From assembly GCA_023387735.1 (NCBI GenBank), contig JAEWHP010000012.1:124001-188000 (forward strand): DNA of 64,000 bases. Reading direction: 5' to 3'. How positions within the stretch are numbered: the stretch's first letter is position 1; each line of letters begins with the position of its first letter. Shown here in pieces: positions 7,159-15,719 of the stretch. Under the pieces are notes generated by a model. The model saw only the letters and a program-made list of their open reading frames with translations, was not told the DNA's origin and did not search any database. Source of the DNA: Pseudomonadota bacterium. Its GTDB lineage: Bacteria > Pseudomonadota > Alphaproteobacteria > Rhizobiales > Xanthobacteraceae. The position numbers and the translations under genes were made by a program.

Positions 7159-7542
7159 CTAACCGATGGCGACGCCGTTGCCGATGGTGCGGTTGATGAC
7201 CTGGGTGGTCTTTTCAATGCGGTCGGCGGCGGAGTTGAGTGCGTTGACGACCGCGACCTGCGTCGCCTTGGCGCGGTCTGTGGCGGCGACGCGCACGTTG
7301 CGCAGGGTCTCCAGCTCATCTTCCAGCGTGCGGATGCGCGCGTTGGCGTCGAGCAATTCGTCGCACACGGTGAGTGCGGCCATGACCGTGAGGCGGGCGT
7401 CGCCGATTTCGCCGAACTTGCCGCGCAGTTCGCCGACGCGCGTTTCCATGTTTTCGGCAAGCTTCAGGAGCCGCACTTCCTGACCTTCCTCGCAGGCCAT
7501 ACGGTACTGCCGGCCGTTGATGGTGACGTTGATGTGGCTCAT
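7159..7542 (-). CDS. zapA: Cell division protein ZapA
   Basis: A 127-residue ZapA, which cross-links FtsZ filaments and stabilises the Z ring. The N-terminal globular part includes MSHINVTINGRQYRMACEEG and a region of hydrophobic heptads follows (VMAALTVCDELLDA), then a C-terminal helical tail. I chose the ATG at 7542, which overlaps the TGA of the upstream coiled-coil gene (ATGA). Downstream lies the DUF559 unit and then the 6S RNA gene, so the usual zapA-6S spacing has been enlarged. Confidence 0.9.
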   Translation of the reverse strand: MSHINVTINGRQYRMACEEGQEVRLLKLAENMETRVGELRGKFGEIGDARLTVMAALTVCDELLDANARIRTLEDELETLRNVRVAATDRAKATQVAVVNALNSAADRIEKTTQVINRTIGNGVAIG

Positions 7543-7859
7543 TCGCCTTCTCCGGTATCGAGCACTGCGCGAATGGTGCCGATCGCAGCATCCAGTCTTT
7601 CGGCGATCTCGCGATTGGTGCGCTCGAGCCGCCGGGTCTTGACCAGCGAGCCGTCGAGTTCGTCGGCGAGCCGCGACCGGTCGGCGCCGAGCGCCTGGAT
7701 CCGGCTCGCCAGCTCGTTCTCGTCGCGATCGGCGTCGCGCCGTCGCTCGGCGGCGGCCTCGAGCGCGTCGAGCGCCAGCATCAGCCGCCGCGTCGCGGCG
7801 TCGATGTCGGCAAAGATCGGCTCGGGTGTACCAGACCCGTTGGCGTGACGATCGCTCAT
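7539..7859 (-). CDS. DUF4164 coiled-coil protein, ZauP-like partner of ZapA
   Basis: A 106-residue, almost entirely helical protein rich in Ala, Arg, Glu and Asp (ALDALEAAAERRRDADRDEN, then LASRIQALGADRSRLADEL). It matches the DUF4164 description. In Caulobacter a coiled-coil protein encoded directly upstream of zapA (ZauP) works with ZapA to focus the Z ring; the position and the four-base overlap with zapA make the same role likely here. Assignment as ZauP rests on context and fold type, not on a residue-level match. I chose the ATG at 7859 (MSDRHANGS). Confidence 0.75.
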   Translation of the reverse strand: MSDRHANGSGTPEPIFADIDAATRRLMLALDALEAAAERRRDADRDENELASRIQALGADRSRLADELDGSLVKTRRLERTNREIAERLDAAIGTIRAVLDTGEGE

Positions 7860-8255
7860 GAGAGACAGCGCGCACCTTGGATGGCCCGCCGGACAGCAGC
7901 AAAATTCGCGGTTCGGCAAGCGGTTAGACGGCGAAATTTACGTGGCAAGCGAGCCGAGCGCAACGCCGCCGCGAAACTATGCACTGCTAGATATGGGGTA
8001 CCCGTATTCTTCCCGATCCAGCGTCGGGTCGGGCGAAAGCCGGTCGCTGCGCGCCAGCGCCACCCTTCGGGTCCGGGCCCTGATATAGGCGACTTATAGG
8101 CAACTTTTCGCACCGGAACGGCGTTTCCTCGCCTTGGACTCCCGGGATTGAGGTGCTATCCAGCCCGGACTTTCCCTTCGATCACGCCCGTATTGCGGCC
8201 CTTCGCCCGGTACGCGCCCCCGCAACCAAGCTCCTCATTTCAGGCGGATTTCATC
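7860..8255. other. Intergenic region between the divergent zapA operon and tkt
   Basis: About 396 bases with no supported gene. It must carry both divergent promoters, but no clear -35/-10 pair, operator or riboswitch stands out. The open frames here are short and GC-driven. Confidence 0.5.
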
Positions 8256-10241
8256 ATGACGCAGGTCGATCACACCCGTATGGCCAATGCGATCCGTGGG
8301 CTCGCGATGGACGCCGTCGAAAAGGCGAAATCCGGCCATCCTGGGTTGCCGATGGGCGCCGCCGACATCGCCACCGTGCTGTTCACGCAATTCCTGAAAT
8401 ACGACGCCGCGGAACCGAATTGGCCGGATCGCGACCGCTTCGTGCTGTCGGCCGGACACGGCTCGATGCTGCTCTATGCCCTGCTGTACCTGACCGGCAA
8501 CAAGGACATGACGCTCGACCAGATCAGGAATTTCCGACAGCTCGGCTCGCTGACGCCTGGCCATCCCGAGAACTTCCACACCAAGGGCATCGAAACGACC
8601 ACCGGTCCGCTCGGCCAGGGCATCGCCACCGCAGTCGGCATGGCGCTCGCGGAAAAAATGCTCGCCGCCGAGTTCGGCAAGAAGGTGGTCAGCCATCACA
8701 CTTACGTGCTCGCCTCCGACGGCGACCTGATGGAAGGCGTGTCGCAGGAAGCGATCGCGATGGCTGGTCACTGGAAGCTCAACAAGATGGTCGTGCTGTA
8801 TGATGACAACGGCATCTCGATCGACGGCCCGACCTCGATCGCCGACTCGGTCGACCAGGTGAAGCGCTTCAAGTCGGCCGGCTGGGCCGCCGAACTGATC
8901 GACGGCCACGATCCGGCGGCGATTGCCGCGGCGATCACCCGCGCGCAAAAGTCCAGCAAGCCGTCGCTGATCGCCTGCAAGACCACCATCGGTTATGGCG
9001 CACCGACCCGCGCCGGCACGGCGAAGGCCCATGGCGAGGCCCTGGGCGCCGACGAACTCAAGGGCGCCAAGGAAAAGCTCGGCATCTCGCTCGAGCCTTT
9101 CTCGGTGCCCGACGATGTGCTGAAGGCATGGCGCGCCGCCGGCAGCCGCGGCGCCGCCGCGCGCCAGGAATGGGAAGGCGTTTTCGCCGAGCTTGGTCCG
9201 CGCAAGCGCGCGGAGTTCGAGCGGCGGCTGCGGCACGAGCGCCCGGCCGCGCTTGCGAAGGCGCTTCGCGCCCACAAGAAGGCGCTCTTGGAAACGCCGC
9301 AGCATATCGCCACGCGGAAATCATCTGAATCCGCCATCGAGGCGATCGCAGCGGCGATGCCGATGGAGTTTCTCGCCGGCTCCGCCGACCTCACCGGCTC
9401 CAACAACAACAAGGCGAAGTCTGCTGTGGCGTTTTCGGCCAAGACGCCGAAGGGCCGCTTCATCCATTACGGCATCCGCGAGCACGGCATGGCGGCTGCC
9501 ATGAACGGCATCTTCCTGCATGGCGGCTTCGCACCGAACGGCGCGACCTTCCTGGTCTTCACCGACTACGCTCGACCTGCGATGCGGCTCGCCGCGCTGA
9601 TGGGCACCGGCGTCGTCTACGTGATGACCCACGATTCGATCGGGCTCGGCGAAGACGGACCGACGCATCAGCCGGTCGAACATCTCGCGGCCTTGCGCGC
9701 GATGCCGAACATGCGCGTGTTCCGGCCCTGCGACGCCGTCGAAGTGACGGAATGCTGGGAGCTGGCGCTCAACCGCGTGGACGGACCGACCGTGCTGGCG
9801 CTGACCCGCCAGAACGTGCCGCAATTGCGTACATCGGCGCCGAACGACAATCCCTGCGCGCAGGGCGCCTACGAACTGGTCGCGGCACAAGGCGAAGCCA
9901 AGGTGTCGCTGTTCGCCTCGGGCTCCGAGGTGGAGATCGCGGTAGCCGCGCAGAAGCAACTGGCCGAGCGCGGCGTTGCGTCGCGGGTGGTTTCAGTGCC
10001 CTCGCTCGAACTGCTGCTGGCACAGCCGGCGGAGCGGCGGAAGGCGATCATCGGCAATGCCCCGGTCAAGATCGCCATCGAGGCGGCGGTGCGCTGGGGC
10101 TGGGACGCCGTGATCGGCCAGGATGGTGAATTCGTGGGCATGCACGGATTCGGCGCCAGCGCCCCCGCCAAGGACCTTTTCAAGCACTTCGGAATTACCG
10201 CCGAGGCTGCCGTTAACGCTGCCCTGAAGCGCTTGGCGTAG
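8256..10241 (+). CDS. tkt: Transketolase
   Basis: A 661-residue transketolase (thiamine diphosphate enzyme of the pentose phosphate and Calvin pathways). Typical motifs: AMDAVEKAKSGHPGLPMGAA at the N-terminus, TPGHPE, GPLGQGIATAVGMALAEKM, the cofactor motif ASDGDLMEGVSQEA, and in the pyrimidine domain HYGIREHGMAAAMNG and THDSIGLGEDGPTHQPVEHL. I chose the ATG at 8256 (MTQVDHTRMANAIRGLAMD) because upstream codons are not family-like. It heads the run tkt-gap-pgk-fba-fba. Confidence 0.97.
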   Translation: MTQVDHTRMANAIRGLAMDAVEKAKSGHPGLPMGAADIATVLFTQFLKYDAAEPNWPDRDRFVLSAGHGSMLLYALLYLTGNKDMTLDQIRNFRQLGSLTPGHPENFHTKGIETTTGPLGQGIATAVGMALAEKMLAAEFGKKVVSHHTYVLASDGDLMEGVSQEAIAMAGHWKLNKMVVLYDDNGISIDGPTSIADSVDQVKRFKSAGWAAELIDGHDPAAIAAAITRAQKSSKPSLIACKTTIGYGAPTRAGTAKAHGEALGADELKGAKEKLGISLEPFSVPDDVLKAWRAAGSRGAAARQEWEGVFAELGPRKRAEFERRLRHERPAALAKALRAHKKALLETPQHIATRKSSESAIEAIAAAMPMEFLAGSADLTGSNNNKAKSAVAFSAKTPKGRFIHYGIREHGMAAAMNGIFLHGGFAPNGATFLVFTDYARPAMRLAALMGTGVVYVMTHDSIGLGEDGPTHQPVEHLAALRAMPNMRVFRPCDAVEVTECWELALNRVDGPTVLALTRQNVPQLRTSAPNDNPCAQGAYELVAAQGEAKVSLFASGSEVEIAVAAQKQLAERGVASRVVSVPSLELLLAQPAERRKAIIGNAPVKIAIEAAVRWGWDAVIGQDGEFVGMHGFGASAPAKDLFKHFGITAEAAVNAALKRLA

Positions 10242-10379
10242 CGGTTGAGATTGCCGGGAAAAGGGGCTACCTAACCCCCATCTTGACCGTTCCCGCCCGG
10301 CCGAACCGGGCGTTCCGCCGTAAGCCCCTCGTGGAACGATTCCGCGGGGACGGCGCCAGCTATCAGAGGAGAAACGAGC

Positions 10380-11387
10380 ATGGCAATCCGGGTCGCGATC
10401 AACGGATTTGGCCGCATCGGCCGCAACGTTCTGCGGGCGATCGCAGAGTCCGGCCGCAAGGATATCGAAGTGGTCGGCATCAACGATCTCGGCCCGGTCG
10501 AGACCAACGCTCATTTGCTGCGCTTCGACTCCGTGCATGGCCGCTTTCCCGGCACCGTGACCGTCGATGGCGATTCGCTCAGCCTCGGCAATGGCAAGAT
10601 CAAGGTTTCCGCCGAGCGCGATCCCTCCAAGCTGCCGTGGAAGGCGCTGGGCGTCGACATCGCGCTGGAGTGCACCGGCATCTTCACCGCCAAGGACAAG
10701 GCCTCGGCGCACCTGACCGCCGGCGCCAAGCGCGTGCTGGTCTCCGCACCCGCCGACAATGCCGACGCCACCATCGTCTACGGCGTCAACCATGACACGC
10801 TGACCAAGGATCATCTGGTCGTCTCCAACGGTTCCTGCACCACCAACTGCCTGGCGCCGGTCGCCAAGGTTCTCAACGACACGGTGGGCATCGAGACCGG
10901 CTTCATGACGACGATCCATGCCTATACCGGCGACCAGCCGACGCTCGACACCCTGCACAAGGATCTCTATCGCGGCCGCGCGGCGGCGATGTCGATGATC
11001 CCGACCTCGACCGGCGCGGCGAAGGCGATCGGCCTCGTGCTGCCGGAACTGAAAGGCAAGCTCGACGGCGTCGCGATCCGCGTGCCGACCCCGAACGTCT
11101 CGGTGGTCGATCTCAAGATCGTCGCCAAGCGCGCCACCGACATCAAGGAAATCAACGCTGCGATGAAGCGCGCGTCCGAGCAGGAACTCAAAGGCATCCT
11201 CGGCTACACCTCGGCGCCGAACGTCTCGATCGACTTCAACCACGATCCGCACTCCTCGACGTTCCACGAAGACCAGACCAAGGTGCAGAACGGCACGCTG
11301 GTGCGCGTGATGTCGTGGTACGACAATGAATGGGGTTTCTCCAACCGCATGGCCGACACCGCCATCGCGATGGGGAAGCTGCTGTAA
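10380..11387 (+). CDS. gap: Glyceraldehyde-3-phosphate dehydrogenase, type I
   Basis: A 335-residue enzyme that oxidises glyceraldehyde-3-phosphate to 1,3-bisphosphoglycerate. The NAD-binding start is VAINGFGRIGRNVLRA; the catalytic Cys is C154 in SNGSCTTNCLAP; the C-terminal WYDNEWGFSNRM is intact. A good ribosome site (GAGGAGAAA) precedes the ATG. It lies 138 bases after tkt, so co-transcription is likely but not certain. Confidence 0.97.
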   Translation: MAIRVAINGFGRIGRNVLRAIAESGRKDIEVVGINDLGPVETNAHLLRFDSVHGRFPGTVTVDGDSLSLGNGKIKVSAERDPSKLPWKALGVDIALECTGIFTAKDKASAHLTAGAKRVLVSAPADNADATIVYGVNHDTLTKDHLVVSNGSCTTNCLAPVAKVLNDTVGIETGFMTTIHAYTGDQPTLDTLHKDLYRGRAAAMSMIPTSTGAAKAIGLVLPELKGKLDGVAIRVPTPNVSVVDLKIVAKRATDIKEINAAMKRASEQELKGILGYTSAPNVSIDFNHDPHSSTFHEDQTKVQNGTLVRVMSWYDNEWGFSNRMADTAIAMGKLL

Positions 11388-11436
11388 GGATACTTCGTCA
11401 TGCCCGGCCTCGTGCCGGGCATCTGTTTGTTGCGCC

Positions 11437-11537
11437 GTCATTCCGGGATGGTCCGAAGGACCAGACCCGGAATCTCGAGATTCTCAGGTGCGCAATTGCT
11501 CACCATAGTTCGATGCTTCGCATCGCCCCGGAATGAT
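11437..11537. repeat. Intergenic palindromic repeat, family C
   Basis: GTCATTCCGGGATGGTCCG...GACCCGGAATCTCGAGATT...GCATCGCCCCGGAATGAT; the arms are complementary. A GTCATGCCCGG/CCGGGCAT hairpin just before it (11398-11423) forms part of the same intergenic structure. Five relatives occur in this window. Confidence 0.8.
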
Positions 11538-11561
11538 CAAAAAGAGTTTCGAGTCCGACAA

Positions 11562-12758
11562 ATGTCCAAAACCTTCCGCACCCTCGATGACGTCGACGTT
11601 AGAGCCAAGCGCGTGCTGCTGCGGGTCGACCTCAACGTGCCCATGGAGAACGGCCGCGTTTCCGACGCGACGCGGCTCGAGCGCGTGGCGCCGACCATCA
11701 CCGAGATTTCGACCAAGGGCGGCAAGGTGATCCTGCTCGCGCATTTCGGCCGGCCGAAGGGACGCGACGCCAAGGACTCGCTCAAGCCTGTCGCCGAAGC
11801 ACTGTCGAAGGTCATCAGCAAGCCGGTCGCCTTCGCCGACGACTGCATCGGCGAAGCCGCGGCAAAGGCCGTCGCGGCGATGAAGGACGGCGATATTCTC
11901 TGTCTGGAAAACACCCGCTTCCACAAGGAAGAGGAAAAGAACGATCCGGCTTTCGTGGCCGAACTGGCGAAGCTCGGCGACATCTGGGTAAACGACGCCT
12001 TCTCCGCCGCGCACCGCGCGCATGCCACGACCGAAGGGCTCGGCCACAAGCTGCCCGCCTATGCCGGCCGTACCATGCAGGCGGAACTCGACGCACTCGG
12101 TAAGGCGCTGGAAGCGCCGACCAAGCCCGTGATCGCGATCATCGGCGGCGCAAAGGTCTCGACCAAGATCGACCTGCTGGAAAATCTCGTCAGCAAGGTC
12201 GATGCGCTGGTGATCGGCGGCGGCATGGCCAACACCTTCCTGCACGCGCAGGGCGTCAACGTCGGCAAGTCGCTGGCGGAGAAGGATCTAGCCGCCACCG
12301 CGCTGCGCATCATGGAAAAGGCGGAAGCCGCCAACTGCGCCATCATCCTGCCGGTCGATGCGGTCGTCGCCTATCACTTCGCCGCCAACGCGCCCTCGCA
12401 CGCCTATGGGCTCGATGCGATCCCGGCCGAGGGCATGATCCTCGACGTCGGCCCGCAATCGACGGCACGGATTCATGCCGCGATCGACGATGCCAAGACG
12501 CTGGTCTGGAACGGCCCGCTCGGCGCGTTCGAAATGACGCCGTTCGACCGCGGCACGATGGTTGCGGCCAAGCACGCGGCGGCGCGCACCAAGGCGAAGA
12601 AGCTGATTTCAGTGGCCGGGGGCGGCGACACCGTCGCCGCGCTGAATCAGGCCGGTGTTGCCGACGATTTTTCCTATGTTTCGACGGCGGGCGGCGCGTT
12701 CCTCGAGTGGATGGAAGGCAAACCGCTGCCCGGCGTGGAAGTTCTGAAACTGCGTTAG
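11562..12758 (+). CDS. pgk: Phosphoglycerate kinase
   Basis: A 398-residue kinase that transfers phosphate between 1,3-bisphosphoglycerate and ADP. Motifs: RVLLRVDLNVPMENGRVSD, ILLAHFGRPKG, DAFSAAHRAHATTEG, PVIAIIGGAKVSTKIDLLEN, WNGPLGAFE and the glycine-rich nucleotide loop SVAGGGDTVAAL. I chose the ATG at 11562 (MSKTFRTLDD) as the family start; upstream codons come from the repeat. It lies between gap and the class II aldolase. Confidence 0.97.
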   Translation: MSKTFRTLDDVDVRAKRVLLRVDLNVPMENGRVSDATRLERVAPTITEISTKGGKVILLAHFGRPKGRDAKDSLKPVAEALSKVISKPVAFADDCIGEAAAKAVAAMKDGDILCLENTRFHKEEEKNDPAFVAELAKLGDIWVNDAFSAAHRAHATTEGLGHKLPAYAGRTMQAELDALGKALEAPTKPVIAIIGGAKVSTKIDLLENLVSKVDALVIGGGMANTFLHAQGVNVGKSLAEKDLAATALRIMEKAEAANCAIILPVDAVVAYHFAANAPSHAYGLDAIPAEGMILDVGPQSTARIHAAIDDAKTLVWNGPLGAFEMTPFDRGTMVAAKHAAARTKAKKLISVAGGGDTVAALNQAGVADDFSYVSTAGGAFLEWMEGKPLPGVEVLKLR

Positions 12759-12808
12759 TCCGAAATTAGTGGAGCGCCAAGAGGCGCGGCAAATACAGGA
12801 GAATTGGA

Positions 12809-13876
12809 ATGGCCCGCATTACCCTGCGTCAACTGCTCGATCACGCGGCAGAGCACGATTACGGTGTGCCGGCCTTCAACATCAACAACATGGAACAGGC
12901 GCTGGCGATCATGGAGGCGGCGTCCTCGCTTGATGCGCCGGTGATCATCCAGGCCTCGCGCGGTGCGCGCTCCTACGCCAACGACGTCATGCTCAAGCAC
13001 ATGATGGACGCCGTCACCGAGATCTATCCGCAGATTCCGGTCTGCGTGCATCTCGATCACGGCAATGAACCTGCGACCTGCATGACCGCGATCCAGGCCG
13101 GCTTCACCTCTGTCATGATGGACGGCTCGCTGAAGGCCGACGGCAAGACGCCCGGCGACTGGGACTACAATGTCGGCGTGACCAAGACCGTCACCGACAT
13201 GGCGCATCTCGGCGGCATCTCGGTGGAAGGCGAACTCGGCGTGCTCGGCTCGCTCGAAACCGGCATGGGTGACAAGGAAGACGGCCACGGCGCCGAAGGC
13301 AAGCTGTCGCACGACCAGTTGCTGACCAATCCCGACGAAGCCGTGAAGTTCGTGAAGGAGACCAAGGTCGACGCGCTGGCGATCGCGATGGGCACCTCGC
13401 ACGGCGCCTACAAGTTCACCCGCAAGCCGGACGGCGACATCCTCGCCATGAACGTGATCGAGGAAATCCATCGCAAGCTGCCGAACACGCATCTGGTGAT
13501 GCATGGTTCGTCCTCGGTGCCGCAGGAACTGCAGGAGATCATCAACGCCAATGGCGGCAAGATGAAGCCGACCTGGGGCGTGCCGGTTTCCGAAATCCAG
13601 CGCGGCATCAAGAACGGTGTGCGCAAGATCAACATCGACACCGACAACCGCATGGCGATGACCGGGCAGATCCGCAAGGTTCTGAAGGACAATCCGGAAG
13701 AGTTCGATCCGCGCAAATATCTCAAGCCGGCGATGGAAGCGATGGCCAAGCTGTGCAAGCAGCGGCTGCAGGAATTCAACACCGCGGGCCAGGCCAGCAA
13801 GATCAAGAAGGTGCTGACCACGGCCGAAATGGCCAAGCGTTACACCAAGGGTGAGCTCGATCCGCGGGTGGCCTGA
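12809..13876 (+). CDS. Fructose-bisphosphate aldolase, class II (CbbA/TIGR01521 type)
   Basis: A 355-residue zinc-dependent aldolase that splits or makes fructose-1,6-bisphosphate. It opens MARITLRQLLDHAAEHDYGV and PAFNINNMEQ; zinc-ligand regions are VCVHLDHGN, GGISVEGELGVLG and VMHGSSSVPQEL. The long form and these motifs fit the subtype associated with Calvin-cycle (cbb) genes. AGGAG lies seven bases upstream of the ATG. A GCGGGTG/CACCCGC hairpin spans the stop codon (13864-13886). A second, unrelated aldolase follows 111 bases later. Confidence 0.96.
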   Translation: MARITLRQLLDHAAEHDYGVPAFNINNMEQALAIMEAASSLDAPVIIQASRGARSYANDVMLKHMMDAVTEIYPQIPVCVHLDHGNEPATCMTAIQAGFTSVMMDGSLKADGKTPGDWDYNVGVTKTVTDMAHLGGISVEGELGVLGSLETGMGDKEDGHGAEGKLSHDQLLTNPDEAVKFVKETKVDALAIAMGTSHGAYKFTRKPDGDILAMNVIEEIHRKLPNTHLVMHGSSSVPQELQEIINANGGKMKPTWGVPVSEIQRGIKNGVRKINIDTDNRMAMTGQIRKVLKDNPEEFDPRKYLKPAMEAMAKLCKQRLQEFNTAGQASKIKKVLTTAEMAKRYTKGELDPRVA

Positions 13877-13987
13877 GGGCACCCGCGCGCCTCGCAAACT
13901 CCCCCGGTGCGACGAACGTTTTCTAGGCAATTGCCCGAGAACCGCCTATTTTGGTGCGCAAGGGCATGATGTTTCTGGAGAAGTTCG

Positions 13988-15013
13988 ATGAACCTCGCTG
14001 ACCTCAACAAGGTTGCCCTCGCCATGGTCACTCCTGGCAAGGGCATTCTCGCCGCCGACGAATCTTCCGGTACGATCAAGAAGCGCTTTGACGCCATCAA
14101 GGTCGAATCGACCGAAGAGAACCGCCGCGACTATCGCGAGATGCTGTTCCGCTCGACCGAGGCGATGAGCAAGTACGTCTCGGGCGTGATCCTCTATGAC
14201 GAGACGATCTGGCAGAACGCGAAGGACGGCACGCCGCTGGTCAAGCTGATCGAGCAGGCAGGCGCGATCCCCGGCATCAAGGTCGATGAGGGAACGCAGC
14301 CGCTCCCGCAATGCCCCGGCGAACTCGTTACCGTCGGCCTCGACAAGCTCGCCGAGCGCCTGAAGAAATACTACGAGCGCGGCGCGCGCTTCGCCAAATG
14401 GCGCGCGGTGATCGACATCGGCGCTGGTATCCCCACCATGACCGCGATCAGCGTCAACGCGCATGCGCTCGCGCGCTATGCGGCGCTGTGCCAGGCGGCA
14501 CAGATCGTTCCGATCGTCGAGCCGGAAGTGCTGATGGACGGCGATCACGACATCGACCGCTGCTACGACGTCACCCAGCGCGTGCTGAACAAGACGTTCC
14601 AGGAACTGCGCGTTCAGCGCGTCGAACTCGAAGGCATGGTGCTGAAACCCAACATGGCCATTTCAGGCAAGAAGTGCGCAAAGCAGGCCTCCGCCGGCGA
14701 GGTCGCCGAGAAGACCGTGCGCCTGCTCAAGGCCTGCGTTCCCGCGGCGGTACCCGGCATCGCATTCCTTTCCGGCGGACAATCCGATGAGGAAGCGACC
14801 GCACATCTGGACGCCATGAACAAGATCGGCGGCCTGCCCTGGAAGCTGACCTTCTCTTACGGCCGTGCGCTGCAGGCAGCGCCGCAGAAGGCGTGGTCCG
14901 GCAAGGCCGAGAACATCGCGGCCGGCCAGCGCGCCTTCACCCACCGTGCGCGGATGAACGCGCTGGCGAGCAAGGGCGAGTGGGAAACCGGCCTGGAAAA
15001 GAAGGTCGCCTAG
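13988..15013 (+). CDS. Fructose-bisphosphate aldolase, class I
   Basis: A 341-residue Schiff-base aldolase, evolutionarily unrelated to the class II enzyme just upstream. Diagnostic sequence: GKGILAADESSGTIKKRFD near the N-terminus, EPEVLMDGDHD, the Schiff-base lysine in GMVLKPNMA (K220) and FLSGGQSDEEAT. The ribosome site CTGGAGAAG precedes the ATG. Both forms catalyse the same step without sharing metal dependence. Confidence 0.95.
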   Translation: MNLADLNKVALAMVTPGKGILAADESSGTIKKRFDAIKVESTEENRRDYREMLFRSTEAMSKYVSGVILYDETIWQNAKDGTPLVKLIEQAGAIPGIKVDEGTQPLPQCPGELVTVGLDKLAERLKKYYERGARFAKWRAVIDIGAGIPTMTAISVNAHALARYAALCQAAQIVPIVEPEVLMDGDHDIDRCYDVTQRVLNKTFQELRVQRVELEGMVLKPNMAISGKKCAKQASAGEVAEKTVRLLKACVPAAVPGIAFLSGGQSDEEATAHLDAMNKIGGLPWKLTFSYGRALQAAPQKAWSGKAENIAAGQRAFTHRARMNALASKGEWETGLEKKVA

Positions 15014-15015
15014 AC

Positions 15016-15711
15016 TTGTCTAAAAAGAACCTGGCTAGCAAACCCGCTCCGCCGCGCCCGGCGCCGCGGCTCTATCTCGCGACACCGGAGCTCGACGATC
15101 CGTCCCAGCTCGTCGCAAGCTTGCCGGAGTTGCTGGCGGCGGCCGACGTCGCGGCGGTGCTGGTGCGGCTGAAGGAGACCGATCAGCGCACGATGATCTC
15201 GCGCGTCAAGGCGCTGGCGCCCGCGATCCAGAATGCCGGCGCGGCGATGCTGCTGGATGGCCGTGTCGAGCTGGTGGCACGGGGCGGCGCCGACGGCGGG
15301 CATCTGAGCGGTCTGGCCGCGCTGGAGGAGGCGCTGCCGTCGCTGAAGCCCGACCGCATCGCCGGCGTCGGCGGCCTCGCCACGCGGCACGATTCCATGG
15401 CCGCCGGCGAACTCGGTGCGGATTACGTGCTGTTCGGCGAGCCTGACATCAACGGAGAGCGGCCCTCGGCGGAGGCAATTGCCGAGCGCCTGCAATGGTG
15501 GGACGAATTGTTCGAGCCTCCTTGCGTCGGCTTTGCGGTTTCGCGCGAGGAGGCTTTCGAATTCGCAGGCGCAGGCGCGGATTTCGTCCTCGTCGGCGAT
15601 TTCATCTGGGCTGACCCGCGCGGTGCCAGGGCGGCGCTGATCGAAGCCGGCGAGGCGATCCGGCAGGCGCACGAAGCGGCATTCGGAACGGCCAAGGCCG
15701 GACAGGGATAG
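15016..15711 (+). CDS. ThiE-like (thiamine phosphate synthase/TenI fold) protein
   Basis: A 231-residue TIM-barrel protein that resembles thiamine phosphate synthase: PRLYLATPELDDPSQLVASL, then AADVAAVLVRLKETD, AGAAMLLDGRVELVARGGADG, GGLATRHDSMAAGELGADYV. The pattern of strand, sugar-phosphate-loop and A-GADYV is ThiE-like, but the typical substrate motif (DR...DV..A..A.GVHLG) is degraded to DGRVELVARGGADGGHLSG, so thiamine phosphate synthesis is not assured. The start appears to be TTG at 15016, two bases after the aldolase stop, which suggests co-transcription. Confidence 0.75.
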   Translation: MSKKNLASKPAPPRPAPRLYLATPELDDPSQLVASLPELLAAADVAAVLVRLKETDQRTMISRVKALAPAIQNAGAAMLLDGRVELVARGGADGGHLSGLAALEEALPSLKPDRIAGVGGLATRHDSMAAGELGADYVLFGEPDINGERPSAEAIAERLQWWDELFEPPCVGFAVSREEAFEFAGAGADFVLVGDFIWADPRGARAALIEAGEAIRQAHEAAFGTAKAGQG

Positions 15712-15719
15712 CGGCGGAC

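Noticed and set aside
9993..11441. Minus-strand open frame spanning the end of tkt and all of gap
   Set aside because: It spans two well-supported genes and an intergenic region with no domain or start signal of its own.
8256..15013. A complete Calvin cycle (cbb) operon
   Set aside because: tkt, gap, pgk and aldolases are present, but no RuBisCO, phosphoribulokinase, fructose bisphosphatase or CbbR is in the window. It is described as a central carbon block.
14893..15015. Upstream extension of the ThiE-like gene overlapping the class I aldolase
   Set aside because: The added residues are an out-of-frame copy of aldolase sequence; the TTG at 15016 gives a normal start.
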